A DNA stretch of 64,000 nt from Cephalopachus bancanus (GCA_027257055.1 JAPVLO010000001.1:10563501-10627500), one strand, 5' to 3'; positions 11,446 through 22,010 are shown, counted from the first letter of the stretch. The notes: generated from the sequence alone by a model not told the origin. A program made the numbers and translations.

Positions 11446-11715
11446 TTGGAGTCTCACTCAGATGCCCAGACTGGAGTGCAGTGGCCGCTCCCGGCCACCG
11501 CAGCCTCGCCTGCCAGGCTCTGGCGATCCTTCCGCCTCAGCCTCCCGAGTAGTCGGAATTACAGGCGTGCACTACCATGCCCGGCTGATTTTTTTATTTA
11601 TTGTAGAGATGAGGTCTCGCTGCCCAGGCGGGTCTCGAACCCGCGGGCTTAGGCAATCCACTCACCTCAGCCTCCCAAAGGCGCGGGATTACAGGCTGAG
11701 CCACCGAGCCCGGCC
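11396..11715 (-). mobile_element. Young Alu with (TA)n next to its tail
   Basis: Minus-strand copy; the T run 11416-11443 follows a (TA)n tract at 11396-11415. Ends GAGCCACCGAGCCCGGCC. The flanks CATTTATATAT / CATTTTTATATTTT fit a diverged TSD in which the TA tract grew after insertion. Confidence 0.93.
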
Positions 11716-11759
11716 ATTTTTATATTTTAAGGCAATGTTGTATATAGATAGTGTTTGGT

Positions 11760-12110
11760 AAGGTAACTTCATTCACCACCTGTGACTTAGTTTCCCTGGG
11801 CATCAGTTTTTTCTTTTCTTCTTCTTCTTTTTTTAAATCTGGGACTCACTCTGTCCCCCAGGCTATAGTGCAATGGCAAAATCATGACTCACTGCAGCCT
11901 GACCCACATGCCACTACGCCTGGCTAGCTTTTATTTTTTTAATGTTTTGTAGAGATGAGATCTTGCTATGTTGCCTAGGCTGGTCTCAAACTCCTGGGCT
12001 CAAGTGATCCTCCTGCCTCAGCCTCCCAAAGTGTTGGGATTATAGGTGTGAGCTACTGCTCCCAGCCAAGCCTCCATTTTTTCCATCAGTGAAACAGGGG
12101 ATAATAACTA
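11760..12110 (+). mobile_element. MIR fragment, split by an old Alu
   Basis: CACCTGTGACTTAGTTTCCC before 11807 and TCAGTGAAACAGGGGATAAT after 12067 match successive parts of a plus-strand MIR core. The old Alu at 11807-12067 lies between them. Confidence 0.6.
11807..12067 (-). mobile_element. Old AluJ-like element, internally deleted
   Basis: AATCTGGGACTCACTCTGTC, then CTGCAGCCTGACCCACATGC shows a deletion within the right arm; AGATCTTGCTATGTTGCCTA is typical of AluJ on this strand. Confidence 0.88.
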
Positions 12111-12745
12111 ACGTTTACTTACTATTTACTCTGAGTTTGGCACTGTTCAAAATGACTTTTTTATGTTAAATTATTTAGTACTCATGATCTCTTTGAGGTA
12201 AGCCCTTATTTTAGACTCATTTTACAGTCAAGGAAATGGAGGCGTAAAGAGATAATTAATGACTGGCTAAAGAAATATATACACCAAGGAATACTACACA
12301 GTCATAAAAAAAGAATGAAATCACATCCTTTGCAGCAGCAGCGTGGATAAAGCTGGAGAGCATCATACTAGGGGAACTGATTTAGAAACAGAAAGCCGAA
12401 CACCACATAGTCTCACTCATATGTGGGAGTTAAATGGTCACAAAGATGGAAATAATAGACATGTGGACACCAACAAGTGAGGAAGTGGGGAGCGAGGTTA
12501 GGGATCAGAAATTACCTACTGGGTACAAGTTTCACTATCTGGGGAATGGGCAACTTGAGACCCAATCCTCAAGGCTACACCATATGTTCAATGAGTGAAC
12601 ATGCACGTGGACCCCTTGAATCTAAAAAAAAAAAAAAAAGGAAAAAAAAAGAGGAAATTGACTTGCCTAAGGCTGAATGGCAGGGCTAGGCTAAAACCCA
12701 AGCCTTCTGGCTCTGAAGTTCACACTCGTAACCACGATGCTGAAA
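12111..12745 (-). mobile_element. MIR, split by an L1 3' end
   Basis: Pieces 12111-12272 (TTTGGCACTGTTCAAAATGA, CTCATTTTACAGTCAAGGAA) and 12648-12745 (GACTTGCCTAAGGCTGAATG, TTCTGGCTCTGAAGTTCACA) form one minus-strand MIR. The L1 insert at 12273-12647 separates them. Confidence 0.8.
12273..12647 (+). mobile_element. L1 3' end (ORF2 tail and 3' UTR), 5'-truncated
   Basis: Begins in the codons near the end of ORF2 (AATACTACACAGTCATAAAA, TCTCACTCATATGTGGGAGT), then a short 3' UTR with a poly(A) tail at 12623-12650. The frame is broken by stops. It interrupts a MIR; the flanks AAAGAGATAATTAATGACTG and AAAGAGGAAATTGACTTGCC look like a diverged TSD. Confidence 0.88.
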
Positions 12746-13024
12746 TATCTTTCAGACAGTTGTGAAGATCAAGTGAGACAATCACTTTGTAAAAGCAATG
12801 ATCTCAGAAATTTCAGGTTGTGTTCACCCCTCTAAGTGTACATTACATTAAAATGCCTAAAACCATGAGATTTTAGAAAGGGGATTTTATTAGCTCAGTT
12901 TATCCCCCAGAGACCAAAGGGATAGGAGGGAAAAGGGGGATGCCCCATAATGAGGACCCCAATCAGAATTAGGAAATCAGGAAAGATTCCACAGAGGAAA
13001 TATTATTTGTGTTATTTGAATATT
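12746..13024. other. Single-copy sequence
   Basis: No recognised repeat. Confidence 0.4.
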
Positions 13025-13040
13025 ATCTGTATTACTATCA

Positions 13041-13335
13041 TTTTTTTTTTTTTTGAGTTGGAGTCTCACTCTGTCACCCAGACTGGAGTGCAGTGGCATG
13101 CTCCCGACCACCGGCCACCGCATCCCCGACCTGCGGGGCTCCAGCGATCCTTCTGCCTCATCCTTCCAAGTAGCCGGAATTACAGGCACGCGCTACCATG
13201 CCCAGATGATTTTTTGATTTATTTTAGAGATGAGGTCTCGTTGCCCAGGCGGGTCTCGAACCCGCGGGCTCAGGCAATCCATTCACCTCAGCCTCCCAAA
13301 GGCACGGGATTACAGGCTGAGCCACCAAGCCCAGC
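13041..13335 (-). mobile_element. Young Alu with GAGCATGCCAC right arm
   Basis: Full minus-strand copy; the right arm reads GCAGTGGCATGCTCCCGACC and has an extra ACCGGCC-like short duplication. TSD TGTATTACTATCATTTT / TGTATTACTATTATTTT. Closely similar to the plus-strand copy at 15085, which has the same GGTGGCCGGTGGTCGGGAGC arrangement, so these two may share a source subfamily. Confidence 0.95.
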
Positions 13336-13352
13336 TTGTATTACTATTATTT

Positions 13353-14655
13353 TGGGGAAAAGTCAAATTAAAGTCTGTTCCTTTCCTCACTCAAATCTCA
13401 GGTTATTTCCCTCAACAGCCCCTGTCCATTTTGCTTTCTCTTTCTCCAACTCCTTCTCCCACTCCCTGTTCTGTACTTTTCTCAGAACTTTTGGGGACCA
13501 TGATGTGCTTAAACACACCATAACATATATTCATTCCTCAAACATTGGTGGACAGGCCAGCACCCCAAAAGCAGTGATTTGAGGTATACCCATGTGATAG
13601 AAGTTGAGGAAGAGATACTTGAAGGGCAAGGGATGAAATGTTCAGAGTCTCACATTTACAAGATGATGCTGAATCAGCTAAATCTTGTATTAGCCTAGAT
13701 GGACTCAACATGACTTTTCCAAAAGCAGCCCAATATGGGCATTGCTCCTACAGTGATATGGATTCTGGGTGAATACACATATATACACACTTGAAATGAT
13801 ACCCTTGTGACTTATAATGTTTGTAGCATGCGAGCTTTTACACCGAGAGAACTTATGGGTCATTTAGTCCAACTTTCAACTCATAAAGACTTTCCTTTTA
13901 CGAGAAAGTTGATTTATCTTGTTTACCCCTTTTCTGTTAAGTAACTGCAGTGATGTGAAGCTCACCACGCCTCAGAGCAACCGTTTTGTTTGTTGTACAG
14001 TCATCGTTCTAACAGTCTTGACTTACAACGTCTTCCTGTAATTGTAATTTCCCACTATCGATCCTTGTTCTTTCCTCTGGAGAAAGAGAGAAAACACAAA
14101 CATGTTTTATTTTATTTTTTCTGTAAATTCAGACAACTTCATGCTTTTTGTTGTTGTTGTTCTTTGGATGAAATAATGCTCAATGACAAGGGTCTTCATA
14201 CTCCAGTTGGGCAAGCTCTTCTAAGTACTTTACCTCAACATTTAATTTTATATTTTAATCTATTTTTTTACTTTAAGAATGTTATCAAGAAACATTTGAT
14301 TAATCTGAGAAAATTGAACATATAACGTCACAACTTACTTTTACAAACAATTAAAACATAGAATTGAGCAAGATATATGCATGAGAAATGCACTTTTTAA
14401 TTGCTTTACAAGTTATGTTTAGGTCAACTTAATTGGTAAAAAGATGAAACCCTAGAAAATGAAAATCGTTTAAATAATATCAAATATGACTTCACTAATA
14501 GGATTTGAAAGGAATCTCTTATTAACATGTTTACTTTTCTAATGCACTTATTTGCTTTCAAATTCACTTTGTTAAACGATAGAAATAACAGTGATAAATA
14601 TATTTTAAATAGTTCTTAAGCTGTGTCATAATCTTTATATTACGTTTTTTAGGTT
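13353..14655. other. Single-copy sequence, AT-rich
   Basis: 1.3 kb without a recognised repeat. The open frame at 13990-14325 has no domain and an AT-driven composition. I see no splice or promoter evidence to support an exon. Confidence 0.45.
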
Positions 14656-14670
14656 GAGATATACTTTTAA

Positions 14671-15006
<336 letters not shown>

Positions 15007-15084
15007 TAATAATCTTTTGTAAGAAGAGTGTTATTATATTTCATATATTTCCATTTCAGATTAGCAACAAGAATAAAAATTGTT

Positions 15085-15384
15085 GCCGGGCTCGGCGGCT
15101 CAGCCTGTAATCTCAGTGCTTTGGGAGGCTGAGGTGAGTGGATTGCCTGAGACCGCGGGTTCAAGACCCGCCTGGGAAAATTGGCGAGACCTCATCTCTA
15201 CAATAAATCAAAAACTAGCCAGGCGTGGTAGCGCACACTTGTAATTCCGGTTACTTGGAAGGCTGAGGCAGAAGGATCGCTGGAGCCCAGCAGGTCGGGG
15301 ATGCGGTGGCCGGTGGTCGGGAGCATGCCACTGCACTCCAGTCTGGGTGACAGAGTGAGACTCCAACTCAAAAAAAAAAAAAAA
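15085..15384 (+). mobile_element. Young Alu with GAGCATGCCAC right arm
   Basis: GCCGGGCTCGGCGGCTCAGC start, GCGGGTTCAAGACCCGCC around the B box, and GGTCGGGAGCATGCCACTGC. The tail is A14. The left flank TSD is not clear. Confidence 0.94.
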
Positions 15385-15439
15385 CTGTCATTAAAAAGAA
15401 AATCTTTCTATTAAAAATATGAAAAATAGTATAGAAACA

Positions 15440-15539
15440 GCAGACAGCTCTCTTATGGCTGTCTTGTGTGCTGTCTCCCTTTCAGTGTACTCAACAAACC
15501 TGTTTACAATCCAGCAATTCCCAGCTTTAAAAAAGACAA
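15440..15539 (+). mobile_element. 100-nt retroposed insert of unknown RNA
   Basis: A 100-base segment starting GCAGACAGCTCTCTTATGGC and ending in the A-rich GCTTTAAAAAAGACAAA lies between two perfect 18-bp direct repeats, AAAAATAGTATAGAAACA, at 15422-15439 and 15540-15557. A long TSD plus an A-rich end is the signature of L1-driven retroposition. Near its 5' end AGACAGC and GCTGTCT can pair (7-bp stem, 9-nt loop). I do not recognise the source; an mRNA 3' end or a small RNA are both possible. Confidence 0.75.
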
Positions 15540-15557
15540 AAAAATAGTATAGAAACA

Positions 15558-16000
15558 ATTTGTTGGGTTTAGAAGGATTCTGATTTAACATTTTGGCATT
15601 ATAATACTCTCTTCCTTTTGCTACATACCCATTTATCAAAAGACTGTGTATTCCTTTTACTTGATCTTAGTTACCCCGTTTTTAGATTTTCTCATTCATT
15701 CACACGGCATAATTTATGATTTATGTGATAAAGTCTCAGATTTAATCCACAGGGATTGTCATATAAGGGTGTGCTCAGTGATATGTTTGAAGATATGCTA
15801 TTGAATTCAAAGAACATGATTAGTTCTCAAAAATATTAGTTTAATTTTAATATCTCATCACCCCAACCCAGGTTATGGTTGGTTGTCCATCTTAGGAAAA
15901 TCCTAAGTGAATTTAATGTGGTCATATTTTGAAAATTTGTACATTTTGTTTTGTGACACAGAGATTGTGCAGACATATGCAAAGCAGAACCAAGCACTGA
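15558..16000. other. Single-copy sequence
   Basis: No recognised repeat or gene. Confidence 0.4.
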
Positions 16001-16017
16001 AATTTAACCATTTTTGT

Positions 16018-16316
16018 TTGTTTGTTGCTTTTTTAGTTGGAGTCTCACTCTTTGTTGCCCAGGTTGGAGTGCAGTGGCATGCTCATGGTCACCACAGCCT
16101 TGACCTGCTGGACTTAGGCAATCCTTCCATCTCAGCCATCCAAGTAGTTGGAACTATAGATGCACGCCACCACGCCTGGCTAGTTTTTGTGATTTACTGT
16201 AGAGACAAGGTCTCACCAAGTCATCCGGGCTGGTCTTGAACCAGCAGGCTCAGGCAATCCTCTCACCTCGGTCTTCCAAAGTGCTGGGATTACAGGCTGA
16301 GATACCGCACCTGGCC
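16018..16316 (-). mobile_element. Alu, intermediate age
   Basis: Full minus-strand copy, GCAGTGGCATGCTCATGGTC right arm, GTGATTTACTGTAGAGACAA linker. Perfect TSD AATTTAACCATTTTTG. Confidence 0.95.
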
Positions 16317-16332
16317 AATTTAACCATTTTTG

Positions 16333-17804
16333 ATGTATAACCTCATTGAACTAACTTTAGATTTCAGATACGTGATATGATCTAACTCGATATTTCACAA
16401 AATGCCATTTAAAAACAAATATTGTTTCAAAGCACTACAGTTATCTGTGATCATCAATTGTGTAATTTTTATCTTTTAACTTTTGGGATATTAGAATAAA
16501 ATGGCCTTTCCTCTCTATTTTGCAAAATATTGATTGAAGCATCTGTTGAGTATCCAGTTTGCCTCTCAGGGACTTCTCCATCTTAGGTCAAATTCTGTGA
16601 CTTCTTAAGTCTCTATTGTTAAATTCCTTTTGTTTTATTGTTTGAGAAGAAAATGAAGATCTTTGGCGTCATTTATTCTGGAAACAAGCACCAGTGTGTT
16701 TAACAGAAAAAATCAAGGATGTAACTTTTGTCCCACTGGCTTGAAAATCCAAAATCTTCTTTGCAAATTGAGTCTTTCACTGGGTACAACTGGATAAAAA
16801 AGTAACAAGTTTTTGTCTAAGTCTTTAGCCTAAAGCCTCCCCTACCCGCTCTCAGATTAGCTCTGTTGTGCCTGGATTAGCCACTGTGAATCCTGGTATT
16901 GTTTCTCTTCATTACATTTATCCCCATGTCTCCTGTTGCTTTGCTTTTCATTAGAGGGAATAAACAGTGGATGGTTTAAGCCATGGTAAGCTTCTCCAGT
17001 TGGAGTATCTGTTTGAGCTACATATTTGACACTTGTTTCCCCTTTCAATGTAAACATTCATTTTGAATCCAATAACCTTGTCAATGAAATTGTTAACGTT
17101 AAGTGCTAAGCAGGCCATGTGAGCAAATACCAGTGAAGTCTCGTTAGTTGCATGAAACCAAGGGCCGGAGATGACAGTTCTGTGTCTGAATTAATAGTCT
17201 GTTGACCCATTTTGCTGTAAACAAATAAGAAAGAGTATTAACATCTGAGAACGACATCCATTTTAATATTATGAATTTAAACAAGTAAAGTATGTCCCTA
17301 GAGCTTGTCAACACACGTTATTCATAATAAACTATTCTTTCACTTCATACCAAATCTTTTAAACAGATTGGGATATTACATGCATTTAACATAAATTTGT
17401 TGTCAGAGAAGTGGATTAAAAGAGACAAAGTAAACAGAACTTTATACTGGTTGTCGATAGGAGTAATTTTATCCTGATCTCCGTTTATTGTTTCAATTAA
17501 GACCACTATCCCTGCCCTTTCCCAAAGGAAATTTGATTAGAAAGACCATGAGCATAAACCTCTGAACTAAATTCTGGGGAAGGACGAGAGTGATATTATT
17601 TTTCTCAGAGATGGCATGACAAAGAATCGACACTGGGAGCATTCCATGTTGTCCTAATTTGATTTACTAGCTAACCTACCTGCTTAAAATCGAGGAGATC
17701 TGCATTAACCTCATCATACAAGATTTGTTCTTCTATTTGCGATGTGAATTTCATCTTGACACGAGTTTAGAACCCAACGATTAGTCACTCTGTCATGAAT
17801 AGGT
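16333..17804. other. Long single-copy stretch
   Basis: Nearly 1.5 kb without a recognised repeat, the second longest clean block of the window. No open frame with a recognisable domain. If anything functional such as an enhancer lies here, sequence reading alone cannot show it. Confidence 0.45.
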
Positions 17805-17819
17805 AAAAATGTTTATCAA

Positions 17820-18115
17820 GCCGGGCTCGGTGGCTCAGCCTGTAATCCCACGCCTTTGGGAGGCTGAGGTGAGTGGATTGCCTGAGCCCGCAGGTTCGAG
17901 ACCCGCCTGGGCAACGAGACCTCATCTCCACAATAAATCAAAAAATCAGCCGGGTGTGGTAGCGCATGTCTGTAATTCCGGCTACTCGGAAGGCTGAGGT
18001 GGAAGGATCGCGGGAGCCCAGCAGGTCGAGGCTGCGGTGGCCGGGAGCGGCCACTGCACTCCAGTCTGGGCAACCGAGTGAGACTCCAACTCAAAAAAAA
18101 AAATTAAAAAAAAAA
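17820..18115 (+). mobile_element. Youngest-type Alu (good reference copy)
   Basis: Starts GCCGGGCTCGGTGGCTCAGC; GCAGGTTCGAGACCCGCCTG at the B box; GGGCAACGAGACCTC lacks the six bases found as ACTTGG in sister copies; right arm GGCCGGGAGCGGCCACTGCA. TSD AAAAATGTTTATCAA / AAAAATGCTTATCGAA. Confidence 0.96.
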
Positions 18116-18129
18116 TGCTTATCGAACTG

Positions 18130-19279
18130 GAATCTTGAGATCATGGACTATCTATGATTTTCCATTTTTTAAAGAAACGTCTATCCTATTCTTCTGATGA
18201 TAATGCAGATTGCCCAAAGCTTTTACTTCATCTCTCTGAAAAGAATTCTCAAATGCAAATCTATAGTCAAGTTCAAAATGACTCAGGTGGTTTTCTGAAA
18301 AAGGAAGAGTTATACTTACTATTATTTGTATCACTAGGTTATCCAAAGGGAAAGAGATATTTTTAAGTTCTTTTCCCCAATATGTAAAATGAATCTGTAT
18401 GTCAATTTTGACTTTACCACTTTTATTTTTGAAAAAAAATCAATGTTTGGGGCTAAGGCCAAAACCAGCTACAAAATTTGTGGGGCCCAGTGTATTTTGT
18501 TTAAAAAAATTTTTAAGGATTTCAAGACAGCAACAGAAGACCATTAAACCAAGTGCAGGGCCCTTCCAAAGGTGAAAACCTGCATGAAAACCCAGATCAA
18601 GGGTGCTTGAAACCAGCCTGGGTCAGGGCAAAATCCTAGCATTAGTCAATGGTATTTGCTTAGGGGAGTGAGGAATGCCTGTTTCTTACCTCAAATCCCA
18701 GTTGACCCTTCCTGAGGAGGTTCCTGGGGTTACAGACATAAGGAGACAATGGAGGAAAACCTTGGAATGCCATCTTATTATTAGTTGAGCTTGTGCACAA
18801 AATCTGCAGAGCGCTTTGGTAAACACGGCTGGAGAATGTTGTCTACTAGAAAGCCACAAATATCCCCTTCACCACACTAAGCCCAAACTCAATTTTGCGG
18901 CCTTGGATGATGTGCCCTGGGGGTGGAGAGGATGAAGGGGTCTAAACACAGACAGGAGAAACTGAGAACAAAGAGAAAGAGCAGGCGGGTTTGAGGTTTG
19001 GGCAGAAGCCCTGGCCAAACAGAAGCAAGAGGATGAGGAAAGACACCGCACTGGTGGGCATGAGTGTACAGTGACCTCACTCATGATGGATTGGGTCATG
19101 GAGAATGAATGACCCAGAGGACTCACTGATCCTTCTGTGCAGGGCTGAGTAGGTGAGAGAAAGAACAGGAGAAAGATGGAGAAGGGGACAGAGTCCACCC
19201 CTACTGAATGCAGTGAAAAAAAAAAAAGCAAAAACATAAGCAATTTCTATGAAGTATTTTTCCAGTTAAAATTTATTTT
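18130..19279. other. Mostly single-copy, with one old repeat
   Basis: About 18460-18640 contains AAATTTGTGGGGCCCAGTGT and CAGGGCCCTTCCAAAGGTGA, wording I associate with a mammalian interspersed DNA repeat, but I cannot name the family. The rest is single-copy as far as I can see; the purine-rich 18900-19200 gives spurious minus-strand frames. Confidence 0.4.
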
Positions 19280-19350
19280 ATGGGACAACCCCTTCAGATC
19301 CCCTCCCACTGTGGGAGCTTTTCTGTCTTCTCAATAAATCCTGCTTTCTC
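19280..19350 (+). mobile_element. Possible ERV1-type LTR remnant
   Basis: TCCCACTGTGGGAGCTTTTC followed by TCTTCTCAATAAATCCTGCT resembles the end of U3/R of a gammaretrovirus-like LTR, with the AATAAA signal. It is short, and no further LTR is clear. Confidence 0.35.
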
Positions 19351-19351
19351 A

Positions 19352-19664
19352 AAAAAATTATTTTATTTTTTATTATTATATTTCATGAGTTGGGGTCCCA
19401 TTCTTTCACTCAAGATGGAGTACAGTGGCATGATCACAGCTCACCAGTCTCTACTTCCTGGACTCAGGTGATCCTTCCACCTTGGCCTCTTGAGTAACTG
19501 GGATTATAAGCACACATCACCACATCAGGCTTATTTTTTGATTTTTTGTAAAGATGAGGTCTCACTATGTTGCCCAGGTTGGTCTGAACTCCTGAGTTCA
19601 ATCAGTCCTCCCACCTCGGTCTCACAAATCGCTGGGATTAGAGATATGAGCCACCTTGCCTGAC
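19352..19664 (-). mobile_element. Old AluJ-like element
   Basis: TTGGGGTCCCATTCTTTCAC, CACTATGTTGCCCAGGTTGG and GAGATATGAGCCACCTTGCC mark a diverged minus-strand Alu with an AT-rich tail. Confidence 0.9.
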
Positions 19665-20256
19665 ACAATTAAATATTTTTTAACTCTATCAAAATAACAT
19701 ATCTTCTCTGGTAAAAATATTAAAAACATGTAATAAAAATTCTCCTTCAACTTTCAAAATTAACTTTATTATCAGGATACCTACATTTTAAGAAAAAATT
19801 TAACCCACTGACTCTCCGGAATGACCTAACAAGATGTTATTACTTAAAGTTCTATTGTGTGTTTTAAGAGAAAAAAGTTTAATAGCACATCATGGCTTTA
19901 TTTGTAAGTATATATCTTTTAAAATCCATGAATGGTATAATAAAGGTATGGCAATAGACTGAAATAGTATTAGGGGTTCACTTTAGCATGAAAGTGTGAA
20001 AATTAAGCCAAGAATGTCTTTTAGTAAGCTGTGTGGGTGAATGTTGCTATAATGTAAGGGTCTACCTCTGAAACAAAGGTCAGTGACCGTTATTATTTAT
20101 ATTCACTATAGAACATGGGTGCTATTCAACAGATACCACTTTCAACAGCATAGGTCTTCATAGAAAATTTGCTAACTAGGATAGAAACATGAGAAAAAAT
20201 TAGTATTAAAATAAGAAGAATAAATATTCCTAACCATCTGCCCTGAAAATGTAGGC

Positions 20257-20299
<43 letters not shown>

Positions 20300-20568
20300 A
20301 TAAGAACATTTTGTGTATCATATTGCATTGGTGGAAAATGAATACGCTGAATGACTGAAATTGGGAGGACATCCTCTTGGGAGCAAGAGCCAGAGGATGC
20401 ATGGGAGGAAGAGTCTACACAGTTCTGACTTCTTGGGGACCACAGAAGGATCCAGGATGAAACTGGGCAGATTTGTGCTTAGTACAAAGACTGATGTCTT
20501 GTTGCCAAGTGTTTGAGATGTGGAGAAGGAGAAACACATTGAAGCCCCATTCCTGAAAACCTGTTGGC
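19665..20568. other. Single-copy sequence with a (TG)n microsatellite
   Basis: No recognised transposon; the microsatellite is listed separately. Confidence 0.4.
20260..20297. repeat. (TG)n microsatellite
   Basis: Nineteen uninterrupted TG units (CA on the other strand). Confidence 0.98.
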
Positions 20569-20692
20569 ATGTGCCAGCCTGTCGTTTCTTTCTTTGTTTT
20601 GATGATCAGACTAAACTTTGTTTTAAAGTCTGTGAATAAAAAAAATTTAGTCTGATCATCAAAACAAAGAAAGAAACGACAGTCTGGCACAT
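20569..20692. repeat. 47-bp inverted repeat with a 30-nt loop
   Basis: Arm 1 is 20569-20615 and arm 2 is 20646-20692. They are reverse complements over 47 bases with one mismatch (G-C position near 20580 versus T at 20683). The spacer contains AAAGTCTGTGAATAAA. Arm 2 is flanked by CTGTGAATAAA at 20630-20640 and again at 20694-20704, just before the Alu. Confidence 0.97.
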
Positions 20693-20703
20693 ACTGTGAA
20701 TAA

Positions 20704-20992
20704 ACCGGGCTCGTTGGCTCAGCCTGTAATCCCGCACCTTTGGGAGGCTGAGGTGAGTGGATTGCCTGAGCCTGAGGGTTCGAGACCCGCCTGGGCAGCG
20801 AGACTTCATCTCTACAATAAATCAAAAAATCAGCCGGGAGTGGTAGCACGTGCCTGTAATTCCAGCTACTTGGAAGGCTGAGGCGGAAGGATCGCCGGAG
20901 CCCAGCAGGTCGAGGCTGCGGTGGCCGGGAGCAGCCACTGCACTCCAGTCTGGGCGACAGAGTGAGACTCCAACTCAAAAAAAAAAAAAAAA
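20704..20992 (+). mobile_element. Youngest-type Alu with an inverted flank copy at its 5' side
   Basis: Begins ACCGGGCTCGTTGGCTCAGC, GGGCAGCGAGACTTC lacks the ACTTGG stretch, right arm GGCCGGGAGCAGCCACTGCA, tail A16. Downstream flank GTCTGTGAATATA repeats the CTGTGAATAAA found both just upstream and in the loop of the inverted repeat. Confidence 0.95.
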
Positions 20993-21005
20993 GTCTGTGA
21001 ATATA

Positions 21006-21933
21006 TATCACTTTCATTTTCTTCAATTCACCATTACTTCATGGAAGAAAATCTCAGAAACTCAAGCACTGGAAACAACATAATCAATGTATAATTTTAG
21101 ATTGATGACCTCCAATTCTTCTTCAAACCCTGGTACATTTTCCAGTTCTCTTTGGAAATGTGACTATCTCTGACTAGCATGTCAAAAGTAGTAAAAAGAA
21201 CAGTTTGACCTAATCAGTTCCATTTTGCATAATAAAGAAATCTCTAAAGAAGAATGTTTAATTTATTACCTTTGTGAAAAACAAAGCTCTGAATTATAGA
21301 TTATAATAATTTTTATGTGATTCCTTTCCAAAGGTTTTAAAGATTTATTTGCTTTGTGTCTCTTTTTTCTGAAAAATTTTGAAGATAAAATTGAGGTATT
21401 TTTGTTCAATTATTGAATATATAGCTTGATGGCTTAGAAAGTTACATAGACAATGTTATAGCACTGATTTTTTAAAATTATGGTTTTATTTATATAGTAC
21501 TTAGAGGTCATGGATGGCACATAAAGCTTTAAAGCTTAGAATTAAGAGGAATTACACCTCAGTTTTCATAATGTAAGGATGCCAGTCAGAAAGATCCTTG
21601 AGTGGTAGGTATCAAGGTTATCAAGGAATGAAGTAAGATTTAGGGCCACTTAGTTTGGAATGGTTGCCTCTTAAAGTAAACAGAGCAGGTGCTGAGTAGA
21701 GCAGGGTCATACACCTGTGACCATCAAAGATACACAGAGAGATATAGATATAAATATAAAGATTTGAAATCCTCCAAGCTTGAAACTATCTAAACCAGAC
21801 AGACAATGAGCATACTTCTACACAACTAACTGGCTAAAATAAAAATTAGTTAATTTGAGGGGAAAATGTCTCATTATAAGTAGTGAGCATATACTTTCCC
21901 TACTCTCCCTTTAAAAAATCTATACCTCTGTCT
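21006..21933. other. Single-copy sequence, AT-rich
   Basis: No recognised repeat or gene. Confidence 0.4.
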
Positions 21934-21986
21934 TCTATCTATCTATCTATCTATCTACCTATCTGTCTGTCTATCTATCTATTTAT
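21934..21986. repeat. (CTAT)n microsatellite
   Basis: Tetranucleotide CTAT/CTGT units with a few variants; it ends 24 bp before the mariner-like element. Confidence 0.95.
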
Positions 21987-22010
21987 CATATCTAACTATT
22001 AATCTACCTA

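Noticed and set aside
12950..13582. 210-aa plus-strand open frame, and many frames with [18 protein letters not shown] text
   Set aside because: These are translations of Alu sequence (mostly antisense); the same peptide recurs at each Alu.
13990..14325. 111-aa plus-strand open frame in single-copy DNA
   Set aside because: AT-driven composition, low-complexity Phe/Leu/Lys text, no domain and no visible splice signals.
17880..17915. tRNA-like T-arm hairpin (GGTTCGAGACC)
   Set aside because: It is the Alu B box; no acceptor, D or anticodon arms are present.
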